64,000 bases of DNA from Mesorhizobium sp. M4B.F.Ca.ET.058.02.1.1 (lineage in GTDB: Bacteria > Pseudomonadota > Alphaproteobacteria > Rhizobiales > Rhizobiaceae): the NCBI RefSeq assembly GCF_003952505.1, contig NZ_CP034450.1:6035001-6099000 (forward strand), written 5' to 3'. Position 1 is the first letter of the stretch; every line of letters begins with the position of its first letter. A program made the position numbers and the translations under genes. Under the pieces are notes generated by a model. It searched no databases, was not told where the DNA came from, and saw only the letters and a list, made by a program, of their open reading frames with translations. Shown one piece after another: positions 9,233 through 18,188 of the stretch.

Positions 9233-10845
9233 TTCTGATCCTCCAAAACCAGTTCGGCGCCTTTCCATCCGGTGAGGATCGAGGCGGCGTTGGTGTTGCC
9301 GGTGATGTTGTCGGGAAAGATCGAAGCATCGATGACGCGCAGGCCGGCAATCCCGTGCACCATGAGGCGCGGATCGACGACGGCGCGCGAGGCGTCAGGT
9401 CCCATGCGGCAGGTTGAGACCGGATGGTAGACGGTGCCCGAGCGCTTCCTGAAATCCTCAATCAAGTCGGCGTCCGACGTGATCGACGGGCCGGGCAAAA
9501 CCTCCTCCTCGATGATCTCGGCCATCGCCGGCATCGCGGCGATCTTACGCACGAACTTCACCGCCGCCAGCATCTCGTCGACATCGGCGTTGGTCGAATA
9601 GGCATGCGGCGTGATCCGGGGATAGTCGCGCGGGTTCTTGGAGCGGATCATGATCTCGCCGCGGCTCGACGGGCGGCAGTTGGAAAGGCCGATCGAGAAG
9701 CCGGGCCACGGGTCGGGGGTCAGGATCGGGCGCTCACCGCTCTTCGGAATGACGGTGGAGAAGGCCTGGAAATAGAGCTGCATGTTCGGCCGCGCCAGGG
9801 TCGGGTCGGTGCGGAAGAAACCGCCGGCATTGTTCATCGACAGCGACAGCGGCCCGGACCGGAACAGGATGTACTGCATGCCGACCATGAGCTTGCCCCA
9901 CCAGGGGCGCAGGATCTGGTTCAGCGTCGGCAGCCTGCCCTTGAACGTGTAGTTGATGCCGACATGGTCCTGCAGGTTCGCGCCGACATTCTCGTTGGCG
10001 TGGATGAGCGGAATGCCGAGGTCTCCGAGCAGCGCCGACGGGCCGACACCGGAGAGCTGCAGCAGCTGCGGCGAGTTGATGGAGCCGCCGGACAGGATGA
10101 CCTCACGGCCAGCGTGCGCGGTCCTGGTCTCGCCGTTCTGCTGATATTCGACACCGACGGCGCGCTTGCCCTCGAACACGATTTTCGTCGCCAGCGCGTT
10201 TGTCTCGACGCGGATATTTTTTCTCCGCATCGCCGGGCGCAGGAAGGCGCGGGCGGTCGACATGCGGCGGCCGTCCTTGGTGGTGATCTGATAGATGCCG
10301 ACGCCTTCCTGGGAGGCGCCGTTGAAGTCCGGATTGAACGGCAGGCCGGCCTGTTGGGCGGCCGCCAGGTAGCGCTTCGTCAGCGGATGCACCGCGTCCG
10401 AGCAATCGGTGATGCGCAACGGGCCGCCGACACCGCGCCACTGGTTGGCGCCGGCTTCATTGTCCTCCAGCGCCTTGAAGGCGGGGAGCAGGTCGTCGTA
10501 GCTCCAACCTGGATTGCCGGCGGCTGCCCAGGCGTCGAAATCCTCGCGCGCCCCCCTGATATACACCATGGCGTTGATCGAGCTCGACCCGCCGAGCAGC
10601 TTGCCGCGCGGCCAGTGGTCGGCGTTTCCGCCAAGGCCAGGATCGGGCTCCGCTTTATAGTTCCAGTTGACGGCCGGGTCGAAGAAGGTCTTGCCGTAGC
10701 CGAGCGGCATCTGGACGTAGAAGCGGCGGTCGGTGCCGCCGGCCTCCAGCACCAGGACCGAGAAACGGCCCGATGCCGACAGTCTTTCGGCAAGCACCGA
10801 ACCGGCCGAGCCGGAGCCGACGATGATGAAATCATAGGTCTGCAT
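9229..10845 (-). CDS. GMC family oxidoreductase
   Basis: A 538-residue FAD-dependent glucose-methanol-choline oxidoreductase. The FAD-binding GSGSAGSVLAERLS begins at residue 10; the first GMC signature (LLGGSSSINAMVYIRG) is at about residue 84; near the C-terminus are YHPVSTCRMG, with the active-site His, and GNTNAASI, which carries the second active-site position. It is the first gene of the operon with the enolase-family and dehydrogenase genes. It resembles choline dehydrogenases in sequence, but the neighbours point to a sugar or polyol substrate rather than choline. There are no betaine genes nearby. Confidence 0.88.
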   Translation of the reverse strand: MQTYDFIIVGSGSAGSVLAERLSASGRFSVLVLEAGGTDRRFYVQMPLGYGKTFFDPAVNWNYKAEPDPGLGGNADHWPRGKLLGGSSSINAMVYIRGAREDFDAWAAAGNPGWSYDDLLPAFKALEDNEAGANQWRGVGGPLRITDCSDAVHPLTKRYLAAAQQAGLPFNPDFNGASQEGVGIYQITTKDGRRMSTARAFLRPAMRRKNIRVETNALATKIVFEGKRAVGVEYQQNGETRTAHAGREVILSGGSINSPQLLQLSGVGPSALLGDLGIPLIHANENVGANLQDHVGINYTFKGRLPTLNQILRPWWGKLMVGMQYILFRSGPLSLSMNNAGGFFRTDPTLARPNMQLYFQAFSTVIPKSGERPILTPDPWPGFSIGLSNCRPSSRGEIMIRSKNPRDYPRITPHAYSTNADVDEMLAAVKFVRKIAAMPAMAEIIEEEVLPGPSITSDADLIEDFRKRSGTVYHPVSTCRMGPDASRAVVDPRLMVHGIAGLRVIDASIFPDNITGNTNAASILTGWKGAELVLEDQK

Positions 10846-11052
10846 GACTGGTCGGTGCGGCTCCGGAAATCTGGCCGCAGCCTAGACGCGCCGGGTTCGC
10901 CGCGTCGCCGCGCCTTCCGGCATCGGTTGTGAAAAATACGACCGCCGCAATACGATGGAGTTGCGGGATAACCCGACAATCCCGCTTGATATGCACGGGG
11001 TCGAGAGCTTATGCGAAGGCATCGAGCAATCCGCGGGAGGCAGGAGATCCAT

Positions 11053-11994
11053 ATGCGTACCCTCTCCGATGCCTTCATCCCGGAACTGCCCGGTTACTAC
11101 AAGGGCAAGGTCCGCGAAAACTACGACCTGCCGGACGGCAGGCGCATCATCATCGCCACCGATCGCCTCAGCGCCTTCGACATCATCCTGGCCTCGATCC
11201 CGTTCAAGGGCGAGATCCTCACCCAGACCGCCCGCTACTGGTTCGAGGAAACGGCCGACATCTGCCCGAACCATGTTCTCGAATACCCCGACCCGAACGT
11301 CGTCGTCGGCACAAGGCTCGATATCCTGCCGGTCGAGATCGTCGTGCGCGGCTATCTGGCGGGAACCACCAGCACCTCGATCCTGACCAGGTACCGGAAG
11401 GGCGAGCGGACCATGTATGGAATGAACCTGCCGGACGGCTTGCGCGACAATGAGAGATTGGCCGAGCCGGTGATCACCCCGACGAGCAAGGCCGCGGATG
11501 GCGGCCATGACGAGCCGCTGTCGAAGGCCGAGATCCTCGAACAGGGACTTCTTACGCCAGCACAGTGGGATACGGTGTCGGACTACGCCTTGCGGCTGTT
11601 CGCCCGCGGCCAGGCGCGAGCCGCCGAACGCGGCCTGATCCTGGCCGATACGAAATATGAATTCGGCACCGACAAGAGCGGGGCCATAATCCTGGCCGAC
11701 GAAATCCATACGCCGGACAGCAGCCGGTACTGGATTGCGGCGAGCTACGAAGATGCCTTCGCGAGCGGTGGGCGGCCGGAGAGTTTCGACAAGGATTTCA
11801 TCCGGTCATGGGTCGCGGCGCGCTGCGATCCTTACAGGGATCCGATCCCGACGATACCGGACGAGATCGTCGCACAGGCTTCGCAGGTCTATGCGCAGGC
11901 CTATGAGGCGATCACCGGCAAGGAATTCGTCCCCGACGTTTCCGGGGCTACCGTGCTCGATCGCATCCGCGCGAACCTCGAGCGCTACTTTTAG
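11053..11994 (+). CDS. purC: SAICAR synthase, long (ADE1-like) form
   Basis: Phosphoribosylaminoimidazole-succinocarboxamide synthase, which joins CAIR and aspartate in purine synthesis in the cytosol. The signatures [12 protein letters not shown] (residues ~16-27), [26 protein letters not shown] and [12 protein letters not shown] are all present. At 313 residues it is the longer, fungal-type form rather than the ~240-residue short bacterial form. The ATG at 11053 has AGGAG 6 bases before it; an earlier in-frame ATG lacks this. It is divergent from the GMC operon and not clustered with other purine genes, so it may be a second purC copy. Confidence 0.9.
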   Translation: MRTLSDAFIPELPGYYKGKVRENYDLPDGRRIIIATDRLSAFDIILASIPFKGEILTQTARYWFEETADICPNHVLEYPDPNVVVGTRLDILPVEIVVRGYLAGTTSTSILTRYRKGERTMYGMNLPDGLRDNERLAEPVITPTSKAADGGHDEPLSKAEILEQGLLTPAQWDTVSDYALRLFARGQARAAERGLILADTKYEFGTDKSGAIILADEIHTPDSSRYWIAASYEDAFASGGRPESFDKDFIRSWVAARCDPYRDPIPTIPDEIVAQASQVYAQAYEAITGKEFVPDVSGATVLDRIRANLERYF

Positions 11995-12094
11995 GGTCAA
12001 GCCAGCCGCTCCTTGCGACAGCATCGGCGGCGCGTTGACCTGCCGGCGCCGTGACGCTACGGGATCATGTCATCGATCTCAGGGGATTTGCGGT

Positions 12095-12490
12095 ATGGTG
12101 CACTACGCGGACGGACGGCCGATCGGCGACCTGACACTGCGGACGCTGGCCATGCCGTCCGACGCCAACGCGGCTGGCGATATCTTCGGCGGCTGGGTGA
12201 TGGCGCAGATGGACCTTGCCTGCGGCATCCGCGCCGCCGAGCGCGCCAAGGGCCGCGTGGTGACGGCGGCGGTCAAGGAGATGTCCTTCGCCAAGCCGAT
12301 GAAGATCGGCGACACGCTCTGCATCTACACCCATGTCGAGCGCGTCGGCCGCACCTCGATGGCGCTCAAGGTCGAGGCCTGGGCGCAGCGCTATCTGTCC
12401 GACCTGATGGAGAAGGTCACCCATGCCGATTTCGTCATGGTGGCGCTGGACGGCGAGGGCAAGCCGAAGGCGGTTCCGGCCGAAGGCTAA
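12095..12490 (+). CDS. acyl-CoA thioesterase, hotdog fold (YciA-like)
   Basis: A 131-residue single hotdog-domain acyl-CoA thioesterase that hydrolyses acyl-CoAs in the cytosol. The motif NAAGDIFGGWVMAQMD near residue 24 carries the family's catalytic Asp, and VTAAVKEMSFAKPMKIGD follows the central helix. Full length for the YciA group. The start at 12095 has AGGGGAT upstream; the same frame is open far upstream but overlaps purC. Its substrate range is unknown. Confidence 0.85.
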   Translation: MVHYADGRPIGDLTLRTLAMPSDANAAGDIFGGWVMAQMDLACGIRAAERAKGRVVTAAVKEMSFAKPMKIGDTLCIYTHVERVGRTSMALKVEAWAQRYLSDLMEKVTHADFVMVALDGEGKPKAVPAEG

Positions 12491-12593
12491 CCCGGCTCCG
12501 GCAGGCGAGGGCCCTGCCGGCGGGCTGCGTGAGCTCCTTCACAGTCATGCGCAAATTTCCGTGACCAAGTCCGCCGGGGCTTGGGGGAAGACA

Positions 12594-12854
12594 ATGCGTC
12601 AACGAACGCTGAACGGTGTTCTTGCGGGAGCCGTCCTGGGCCTGTTCGGCCTGCTCGCCGCAACCGCCTATACCGAGATCAAGCAAGCCGATGCCAGGCT
12701 CTCTTGCGCTTCGCAAAATTGCGTCATCGGCAAGCCGCCGGGCGCAAGCGAAAAATGCCTGGCGATCAGTTGCGACGCCGGCCAGAAACCGCGGACGATT
12801 GCCGCGAGCAGACGGCCCGCCGGGCTGACTGCGAGACGATCCACCGGAAGCTGA
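12594..12854 (+). CDS. small hypothetical membrane or exported protein
   Basis: An 86-residue protein with one hydrophobic segment (residues ~7-25, LNGVLAGAVLGLFGLLAAT), then a polar part with four Cys (SCASQNC, then CLAISCDAG). GGGGGAAG lies just before the ATG, which is the main support. I do not recognise it. The Cys pairs suggest disulfides in the periplasm. It lies between the thioesterase and a convergent HxlR regulator. Confidence 0.45.
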   Translation: MRQRTLNGVLAGAVLGLFGLLAATAYTEIKQADARLSCASQNCVIGKPPGASEKCLAISCDAGQKPRTIAASRRPAGLTARRSTGS

Positions 12855-12954
12855 AAACGGGACGGACACGCCACAGCGGCCGGCCAGAAAACGGGTCGGC
12901 ACGAAGGTTCATCCTTCGCGGGCTTGCGCCAAAAATCCTTGCGGCAACAGGCTT

Positions 12955-13323
12955 TCAGCCGTGCAGACCGTCGAATTTCTCGCGCGCGGCCCTGACCCTG
13001 GCGGTGTTCCTGCGCGCCCATGCGCCGAGCGCGCTGACGGGGACCAACAGCTCGTGGCCAAGCTCTGTCAGCTCGTAGTCGACGCGCGGCGGGATGGTCG
13101 GGAAGACGGTGCGGATGACGAAGCCATCGCGCTCCAGACCGCGCAATGTGGTGGTCAGCATCTTCTGCGAAATGCCGCCGACGGCGGCGCGCAGTTCATT
13201 GAAGCGCAGCGGTCCGTCGCCGAGCTTGCCGACCACCAGAACGGTCCATTTGTCGCCGACGCGCTGCAGGATTTCCGACACGGCGCGACAGTCTTCGGTG
13301 ATATGCGGGTGCCTCAGTAACAA
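12955..13323 (-). CDS. HxlR family transcriptional regulator
   Basis: A winged-helix regulator of about 122 residues. The family core is clear: DCRAVSEILQRVGDKWTVLV, then RFNELRAAVGGISQKMLTTTL (recognition helix region), then TIPPRVDYELTELGHEL. I place the start at TTG 13323, preceded by AAGGAGG at 4 bases' distance; an ATG at 13362 in the same frame would add 13 residues and is an alternative. It is divergent from the FMN reductase gene 93 bp away and probably controls it, as HxlR proteins often control adjacent redox genes. Confidence 0.85.
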   Translation of the reverse strand: MLLRHPHITEDCRAVSEILQRVGDKWTVLVVGKLGDGPLRFNELRAAVGGISQKMLTTTLRGLERDGFVIRTVFPTIPPRVDYELTELGHELLVPVSALGAWARRNTARVRAAREKFDGLHG

Positions 13324-13416
13324 AAACGTGCCTCCTTGCACTTCGCTTTTGCGGTATCTCATATAGCGCCGGTATCCAAACGATACCACAATTTCCCGCA
13401 AGGAGAGCCTCCCAAA

Positions 13417-14022
13417 ATGTCCAAGCCCAAAATCGCCATTATCGTCGGTTCGACGCGCGCCGCACGCTTCGCCGACGTGCCGACCGAGTGGATCGCCAAG
13501 ATCGCCAAGGCGCATGCAGACATCGACGTCGAAGTCGTCGACCTGCGCGACTTCCCGCTGCCGTTCTTCGACGAGGTCGCTTCCTCCGCCTGGGCGCCGT
13601 CGCAGAACGAGGTGGCGCAGCGCTGGCAGAAGAAGGTCGCCTCTTTCGACGGCTTCATCTTCACCGCCGCCGAGTACAATCACGGCCCGACGGGTGTGCT
13701 GAAGAACGCCATCGACTACGCCGCCAACGAGTGGAACAAGAAGCCGGCCGGTTTCGTCGGCTATGGCAGCGTCGGCGGCTCGCGCGCCGTCGAACAGCTC
13801 CGCCTCTACGCCGTCGAGCTGCAGATGGCGCCGGTCAAGTCGGCGGTCCATATCGCCTGGGGCGATTTCCTGGCGGTTCGCCAGGGCGAGAAGAAGCTCG
13901 AGGATCTCGAGCATCTGAACCAGGCCGCCGCGGCGCTCGTCAACGACGTCGCCTGGTGGGCCAAGGTGCTCAAGGCGGCCCGCGCGGCCGACGCGATCGC
14001 CGAGGAAGCCAAGGCGGCCTGA
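13417..14022 (+). CDS. NADPH-dependent FMN reductase family protein
   Basis: A 201-residue flavodoxin-like reductase. The FMN phosphate loop IIVGSTRAARFAD is near the N-terminus, and AAEYNHGPTGVLKNAIDYA is the family signature for the flavin ring contact and the helix after it. Such proteins reduce quinones, azo dyes or chromate with NAD(P)H. The start is well supported by AAGGAGA. It is divergent from the HxlR regulator, and ends in an intrinsic terminator at 14058-14081. Confidence 0.88.
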   Translation: MSKPKIAIIVGSTRAARFADVPTEWIAKIAKAHADIDVEVVDLRDFPLPFFDEVASSAWAPSQNEVAQRWQKKVASFDGFIFTAAEYNHGPTGVLKNAIDYAANEWNKKPAGFVGYGSVGGSRAVEQLRLYAVELQMAPVKSAVHIAWGDFLAVRQGEKKLEDLEHLNQAAAALVNDVAWWAKVLKAARAADAIAEEAKAA

Positions 14023-14057
14023 GCCGTCAATCCGAGACAATCCTCCCAAGGGATATG

Positions 14058-14081
14058 GGGCGGCGCTTGCGCCGCCCTTTT
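14058..14081 (+). terminator. intrinsic terminator of the FMN reductase
   Basis: A 9-bp perfect stem (GGGCGGCGC/GCGCCGCCC) with a TT loop, followed by TTTT. It lies 36 bp after the reductase stop. Its last base coincides with the end of the decayed HxlR gene on the other strand. Confidence 0.75.
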
Positions 14082-14472
14082 CAATTTGCCGCCTGCGCGG
14101 ACTGCCTCGGCCTCATGACGCAGTCCGCCACCCGGTCGTGCTCGTCGAGCTCGTCGGCATGGTGCTGCCCCCATTCGCACAGCGCCAGAAGGATGGGCTC
14201 GGGGCTGAGCCCAAGGGGCGTCGCGAAGTATTCGACGCGCGACGGGATCTAGGCGAAGACCCTCGCGGCGAACAAGGCCGTGCTCCTCCATTTCGCGCAA
14301 CTGCTGGATCAGCACCTTCTGGGTGATCGAAGGCACCAGTGCCTTCAGCGACGAGAGTCTCCGGGGACCATCGAACAGGTGGTAGAGGATGACCGTCTTC
14401 CAGCGGCTCGAGATTACTTTCAAGGCACGCTCCGCCGGCAGCATCGGCAGTTCTCTTGATCGGGCCGGCCAT
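14081..14472 (-). pseudogene. decayed HxlR family regulator
   Basis: A second HxlR-family gene, broken at three points. The ATG at 14472 has an AGGAAG site and encodes a short N-terminus, but the frame must change before 14444, where the HxlR core begins (MLPAERALKVISSRWKTVIL). That frame runs through QQLREMEEHGLVR, then an extra G shifts it. In the restored frame a TAG interrupts the expected VFAEIPPRVEYF segment, and the remainder (YFATPLGLSPEPILLALCEW) reads to TGA at 14081-14083. So there are two frameshifts and one nonsense codon. It points away from the quinone oxidoreductase remnant. Confidence 0.8.
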
Positions 14473-14583
14473 GGTCACTTCCTGGTGAGCAGCGGACAAA
14501 TGAGTGTGTAGTCGAGACAGCGCAGATAGTGGCAATGCACGGCCGATGCCATAGCGATCGGAGTTTGCCGTGGCTTGCGCCAG

Positions 14584-14715
14584 CTTTTCGATTTGGCTGC
14601 CGGCGGCCTGTTGGGTGTCACGTCCGGTGGCCGCTTCCCACTCGACCAGGCCGGTGCGGCTCACCGCCTTATCAAGGAGCGCCGCTCGACAGGTAAGATC
14701 GTGCTGGTGGCGTGA
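14584..14715 (+). pseudogene. C-terminal remnant of a zinc-type quinone oxidoreductase
   Basis: In one plus-strand frame, 43 codons up to TGA at 14713-14715 match the C-terminal end of NADPH:quinone oxidoreductases (MDR superfamily): LFDLAAGG, then RFPLDQAGAAHRLI and STGKIVLVA. The rest of the gene (about 280 residues) is missing, with no start. It is divergent from the decayed HxlR gene, an arrangement common for intact HxlR/quinone-reductase pairs, so both probably decayed together after a deletion. Confidence 0.7.
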
Positions 14716-14758
14716 TTGTCGTGGTCGATTCTGGAACCCGCCTGGTCATCGCTGCTGG

Positions 14759-16060
14759 TCACAGCCAGCCACCCGAAAATCCGGCTCGTCGCAGGCCCGT
14801 GGCGATGGCCGGTACGCGGCGCATGAGCCGCCACAGGAAGTCCGACCGGTAGTTCTCGATCATCAGCGCGATCGGCCCCTGGTTGATGCCGACATGGTCC
14901 GGCGATACCCAGCCGCAGGCGCGGCCGTCGGCAGCGGCGATTGTCGGATTGAAGCTGGCGGTGAAGCCGTAAGGGTTGCCCTCGTGCAGGTCGATCTCGC
15001 GGAAATGGCGGAGCACCGGCAGCACGATCTCGGGCGCAAACGGCAATGAGGTAATCGCCGCCCAGGGCGACAAGGTGCCGTCATCCGGACCGAAAGGCGC
15101 GCCGCGCGCCAGATAGCCGAAGAAGCGTCGGCCGCCGATCGTCAGAGGGAGCTTTTTCAGGCCCGGGCCATCACTGGCGGTGACGCCCCAGCAATTCTCG
15201 TCATAGCCGACGAAGCCCTTCGGATTGCGGATGGCGTAGTCGCGCTGCAGGTAGGTCGCCTGGCGGCTGTTCTCGAAATAGTCGGTGCCGTGCCTGTGCA
15301 TGAAGGCATCGCGGATGCCGCGGAAATCGATCCAGACATGTGAGAACTGGTGGACGAAGAGCGGCCCGGCATAGACCAGTTCCCGGCCATAGATCTTCTT
15401 CCACTTGTAAGTGGAAAGCCAGGCCGCATAGGACTCGGGCGGCAGCGGATGGGTCGGCGAGGCGAGGCCCAGCACATAGAGGATCACCGCCTCGTCATAG
15501 CCTTGCCAGCGGTAGCGCAGGAAGCCCTTCTCGGGCCGCCAGCCATGGCTGACGGTAGCGCCGCCATCCTGCGCCCAGCGCCAGTCGGCGCGGCGATAGA
15601 GCGCATCGGCAAGCCGGCGGATTTCCAGTTCGGATTCGTCGTCGGCGTCAAAATAGGCGCCGGCTGCCAGCACGCCGGCAAGCAGAAGTGCCGTGTCGAC
15701 CGTGGACAGCTCGCACTTCCAGACGCGGCGGCCTGTCTTCATGTCAAGGAAATGATAGTAGAAGCCCTTGTAGCCGGTGGCGTCGGGTTCTGGCCCGTGC
15801 GGCGCGTTCCAGAAGAAGCGAAGCGTGGCGATCGTCCGTTCAACGGCAGCGTCGCGGGTCATGAACCCACGCTCGACGCCGACGGGATAGGCCGACAAGG
15901 CGAGCCCGACGGCGGCGATGCTGGCGGGCGACGCCGGCGTGTTGCGGTCGGCGATCAGGCCATTTGCCGGGTTGGCCTCCTTGAGAAAGTAATCGAAGGA
16001 CAGGCGCTGGATGCTGGAGAGAAGTTCCTCGTTCAGCTTGTGGTCGCTCGATGCATCCAT
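14759..16060 (-). CDS. glucoamylase-like domain protein
   Basis: A 433-residue protein of the glycoamylase-like family (Glycoamylase domain, related to a domain of cyclic beta-glucan synthases). Conserved stretches include SFDYFLKEANPANGLIADRN at the start, TALLLAGVLAAGAYFD, VYAGPLFVHQFSHVWIDFRG, WGVTASDGPG and WVSPDHVGINQGPIALMIEN. The enzymatic role is not firmly known; an alpha/alpha-toroid hydrolase of glucans is the family expectation. No signal peptide is seen. I use the ATG at 16060; a TTG at 16096 would add 12 residues. Confidence 0.8.
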   Translation of the reverse strand: MDASSDHKLNEELLSSIQRLSFDYFLKEANPANGLIADRNTPASPASIAAVGLALSAYPVGVERGFMTRDAAVERTIATLRFFWNAPHGPEPDATGYKGFYYHFLDMKTGRRVWKCELSTVDTALLLAGVLAAGAYFDADDESELEIRRLADALYRRADWRWAQDGGATVSHGWRPEKGFLRYRWQGYDEAVILYVLGLASPTHPLPPESYAAWLSTYKWKKIYGRELVYAGPLFVHQFSHVWIDFRGIRDAFMHRHGTDYFENSRQATYLQRDYAIRNPKGFVGYDENCWGVTASDGPGLKKLPLTIGGRRFFGYLARGAPFGPDDGTLSPWAAITSLPFAPEIVLPVLRHFREIDLHEGNPYGFTASFNPTIAAADGRACGWVSPDHVGINQGPIALMIENYRSDFLWRLMRRVPAIATGLRRAGFSGGWL

Positions 16061-16230
16061 GGCTACCGATATAGAGGCCTTCGCGGCGCTTCCCAACTTT
16101 TTGGCCGATCAATCATAGTGAGGCAGGCGAGGGCCGATAGCGAGAGGCGCATCAACCGCGCCGATTGGACCGCCATATCGACGGCGCTGCCATCTGGTCC
16201 CGCCGATTGCCCTGAGATATCCGCAGCCAG

Positions 16231-17157
16231 ATGAGTGAAGCCGTGAAGACATCCAGCCTGACAGGCGTCGTTTCCCCGATGATTCCGGTGCTCGTATGCG
16301 CGCTCGCCATCTTCCTGCTTTCCGGGATGGATGCGGCGATGAAGACGCTGGTTATCGCCGTGGGCGTCTACAATACGGTGCTGTGGCGCGGCTTGCTCGC
16401 GACTGCAGTCGCGGGCGCAGCTTGGTCAGCGGGATCGTGCTCGCTGCCAACCATTGCGGTGCTGAGGCTACATGCCCTGCGGGCCATGGTTGTCGGCATC
16501 GTCCTGATATCATTCTTCTGGGGGCTTGGCAGGCTGCCACTCGCGGAGGCCGTCGGGCTCAGCTTCGTTGCGCCGTTGATCGCTCTCTTCCTCGCCGCGT
16601 TGTTGCTGGGCGAGCGAGTCCGGCGGGAGGCAATCTGGGCATCGATCGCCGGCATCGTTGGCGTGGCGATCATCGTGTCGCGCCAGTTCGGGCAGGCAAG
16701 CTATTCGCAAGACGCCCTGCTGGGCACGGCGGCGGTGCTCGTATCGACGGTGTTCTACGGCTACAACCTGATCCTCGCCCGGCAACAGGCGCTGGTGGCC
16801 AAACCAGTCGAGATCATGTTCTTCCAGAGCTTGGCCGTTGCAATCATCCTCGGCCTCGCCGCGCCGTGGCTCGCCGTCGCCCTGCCAGCCAATCTTTGGC
16901 TTCCCTTGGCCGGAGTGACAGCGCTGTCGCTTGCCGGCCAATTCCTGATGAGCTGGTCCTACGCCCGCGCCGAAGCGCAATATCTCATTCCAACGGAATA
17001 TTCGGCCTTCATCTGGGCGATCGCGTTTGGCTGGTTCTTCTTCGACGAGGCGGTCACCTGGACGACGCTCGCGGGAGCATGCCTGATCGTCGCCGGCTGC
17101 CTGATCGCCGCGCGGGCAAACCCGAAACTTGCCGAGCCGATCGAGGCAGCCGTTTGA
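16231..17157 (+). CDS. DMT/EamA family transporter
   Basis: A 308-residue inner-membrane protein with about ten hydrophobic segments in two EamA halves. The first half includes LSGMDAAMKTLV and SFFWGLGRLPLAEAVGLSF, the second ALSLAGQFLMSWSYARAEAQ and WGIAFGWFFFDEAV-like sequence. DMT transporters export metabolites or amino acids; the substrate is not deducible. It begins 170 bp from the divergent glucoamylase-like gene and ends 9 bp from a convergent hydrolase. Confidence 0.85.
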   Translation: MSEAVKTSSLTGVVSPMIPVLVCALAIFLLSGMDAAMKTLVIAVGVYNTVLWRGLLATAVAGAAWSAGSCSLPTIAVLRLHALRAMVVGIVLISFFWGLGRLPLAEAVGLSFVAPLIALFLAALLLGERVRREAIWASIAGIVGVAIIVSRQFGQASYSQDALLGTAAVLVSTVFYGYNLILARQQALVAKPVEIMFFQSLAVAIILGLAAPWLAVALPANLWLPLAGVTALSLAGQFLMSWSYARAEAQYLIPTEYSAFIWAIAFGWFFFDEAVTWTTLAGACLIVAGCLIAARANPKLAEPIEAAV

Positions 17158-17166
17158 CCGTCGCGG

Positions 17167-18075
17167 TCAGCGCTTTTCGGAATCGCGAAAGACCCCGGTC
17201 TCCACCTCGTGCATGAAGTGAGCGATGTGCGCCGCGCATTGGCGATGGTGCGTCTCAAGCAGCATGTGGCCGCTTTCAAAGACATGGATTTCGATGGCGT
17301 GGAGGTCGCGATTGTAGGCCATGACCTCATCCACCGCGAAGAAGGCATCATGGCGGCCCCACAGCACAAGGCAAGCTGGCCGGTGGTTGCGCAAGTAGGC
17401 CTGGATGGCGGGGAAGCGCGCGATGTGTGAGCCATAATCTGTGAAGAGTTCGAACTGAATGTCAGTGTTTCCGGGCCTCTCCAGGCGCTCGGTGTCGAGA
17501 TGCCAACTCTCGGGCGGAAACAAGACCTTCAGACGTTCTGGAAGACCGCCGATATACTGGTTGCGGGTGCCCTCGAAATTCATCCAGTCCGGCAGCTTGG
17601 CGCGGTTGTCGTCCGTCGGTTCGGCGAAGAACACCTTGGGTGCGTCCCAAGCCGGTCCCAGCCCCTCCTCATGGGCATTGCCGTCCTGGACGATCAGGCC
17701 GAGGATACGATCCGGCCGTCGTGTCGCGAGATGGTAACCGACGGGCGCGCCGAAGTCGGTGATATAGAGAAAGAACCGCTCGAGACCAAGGGCCTCAATG
17801 AATGCCTCGATCGTGTTGGCGAGGTTCTCGAACGTGTAGTCATAGGCGTCGGTGGAAGGGGCGGACGAGAAGCCGAAACCGGGCATATCCGGTGCCACCA
17901 CATAGGCTGTCTCGGCCAGTGGCTCGATGATGTTGCGATAGACATGTGAGGAAGTCGGATATCCGTGCAGCAGCAGGATTGCCGGACGGTCCGGGTCGCC
18001 GGCATGACGATAGAAAATGTCGAGGCCGTCGGCACGGATGGTTTCGTGCCGTGTCTTGTAAGGATCGGTTCGCAT
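17167..18075 (-). CDS. alpha/beta hydrolase, epoxide hydrolase/haloalkane dehalogenase type
   Basis: A 302-residue alpha/beta hydrolase. LLLHGYPTSSH is the oxyanion-hole HGxP motif; the nucleophile is probably Asp107 in ITDFGAPVG, the acid lies in LWGRHDAFF, and the base is the His of FESGHMLLE. An Asp nucleophile points to the epoxide hydrolase or dehalogenase branch, not esterases. The ATG at 18075 is preceded by GGGAGAC; upstream in-frame codons run over the operator region. It is divergent from a CGNR regulator, which probably controls it. Confidence 0.85.
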   Translation of the reverse strand: MRTDPYKTRHETIRADGLDIFYRHAGDPDRPAILLLHGYPTSSHVYRNIIEPLAETAYVVAPDMPGFGFSSAPSTDAYDYTFENLANTIEAFIEALGLERFFLYITDFGAPVGYHLATRRPDRILGLIVQDGNAHEEGLGPAWDAPKVFFAEPTDDNRAKLPDWMNFEGTRNQYIGGLPERLKVLFPPESWHLDTERLERPGNTDIQFELFTDYGSHIARFPAIQAYLRNHRPACLVLWGRHDAFFAVDEVMAYNRDLHAIEIHVFESGHMLLETHHRQCAAHIAHFMHEVETGVFRDSEKR

Positions 18076-18145
18076 CGTCTGTCTCCCATGGCCCCGTGCT
18101 GCTGGCGACGCTCTGGCTTTGAAACCACATATCTGTATGATTACG

Positions 18146-18158
18146 GTTACATCGTAAC
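18146..18158. promoter_or_regulatory. palindromic operator candidate between hydrolase and CGNR gene
   Basis: A perfect inverted repeat GTTAC-ATC-GTAAC lies in the short gap between the two divergent genes, 71 bp before the hydrolase start and 31 bp before the regulator start. Its symmetry and position fit an operator for the adjacent regulator. Confidence 0.45.
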
Positions 18159-18188
18159 TGCATAATGCGGTTAATAGGGTTATGTTCC

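Noticed and set aside
9229..10845. Choline dehydrogenase (betA)
   Set aside because: The GMC fold matches, but there is no betaine aldehyde dehydrogenase or betI, and the operon partners point to sugar acids.
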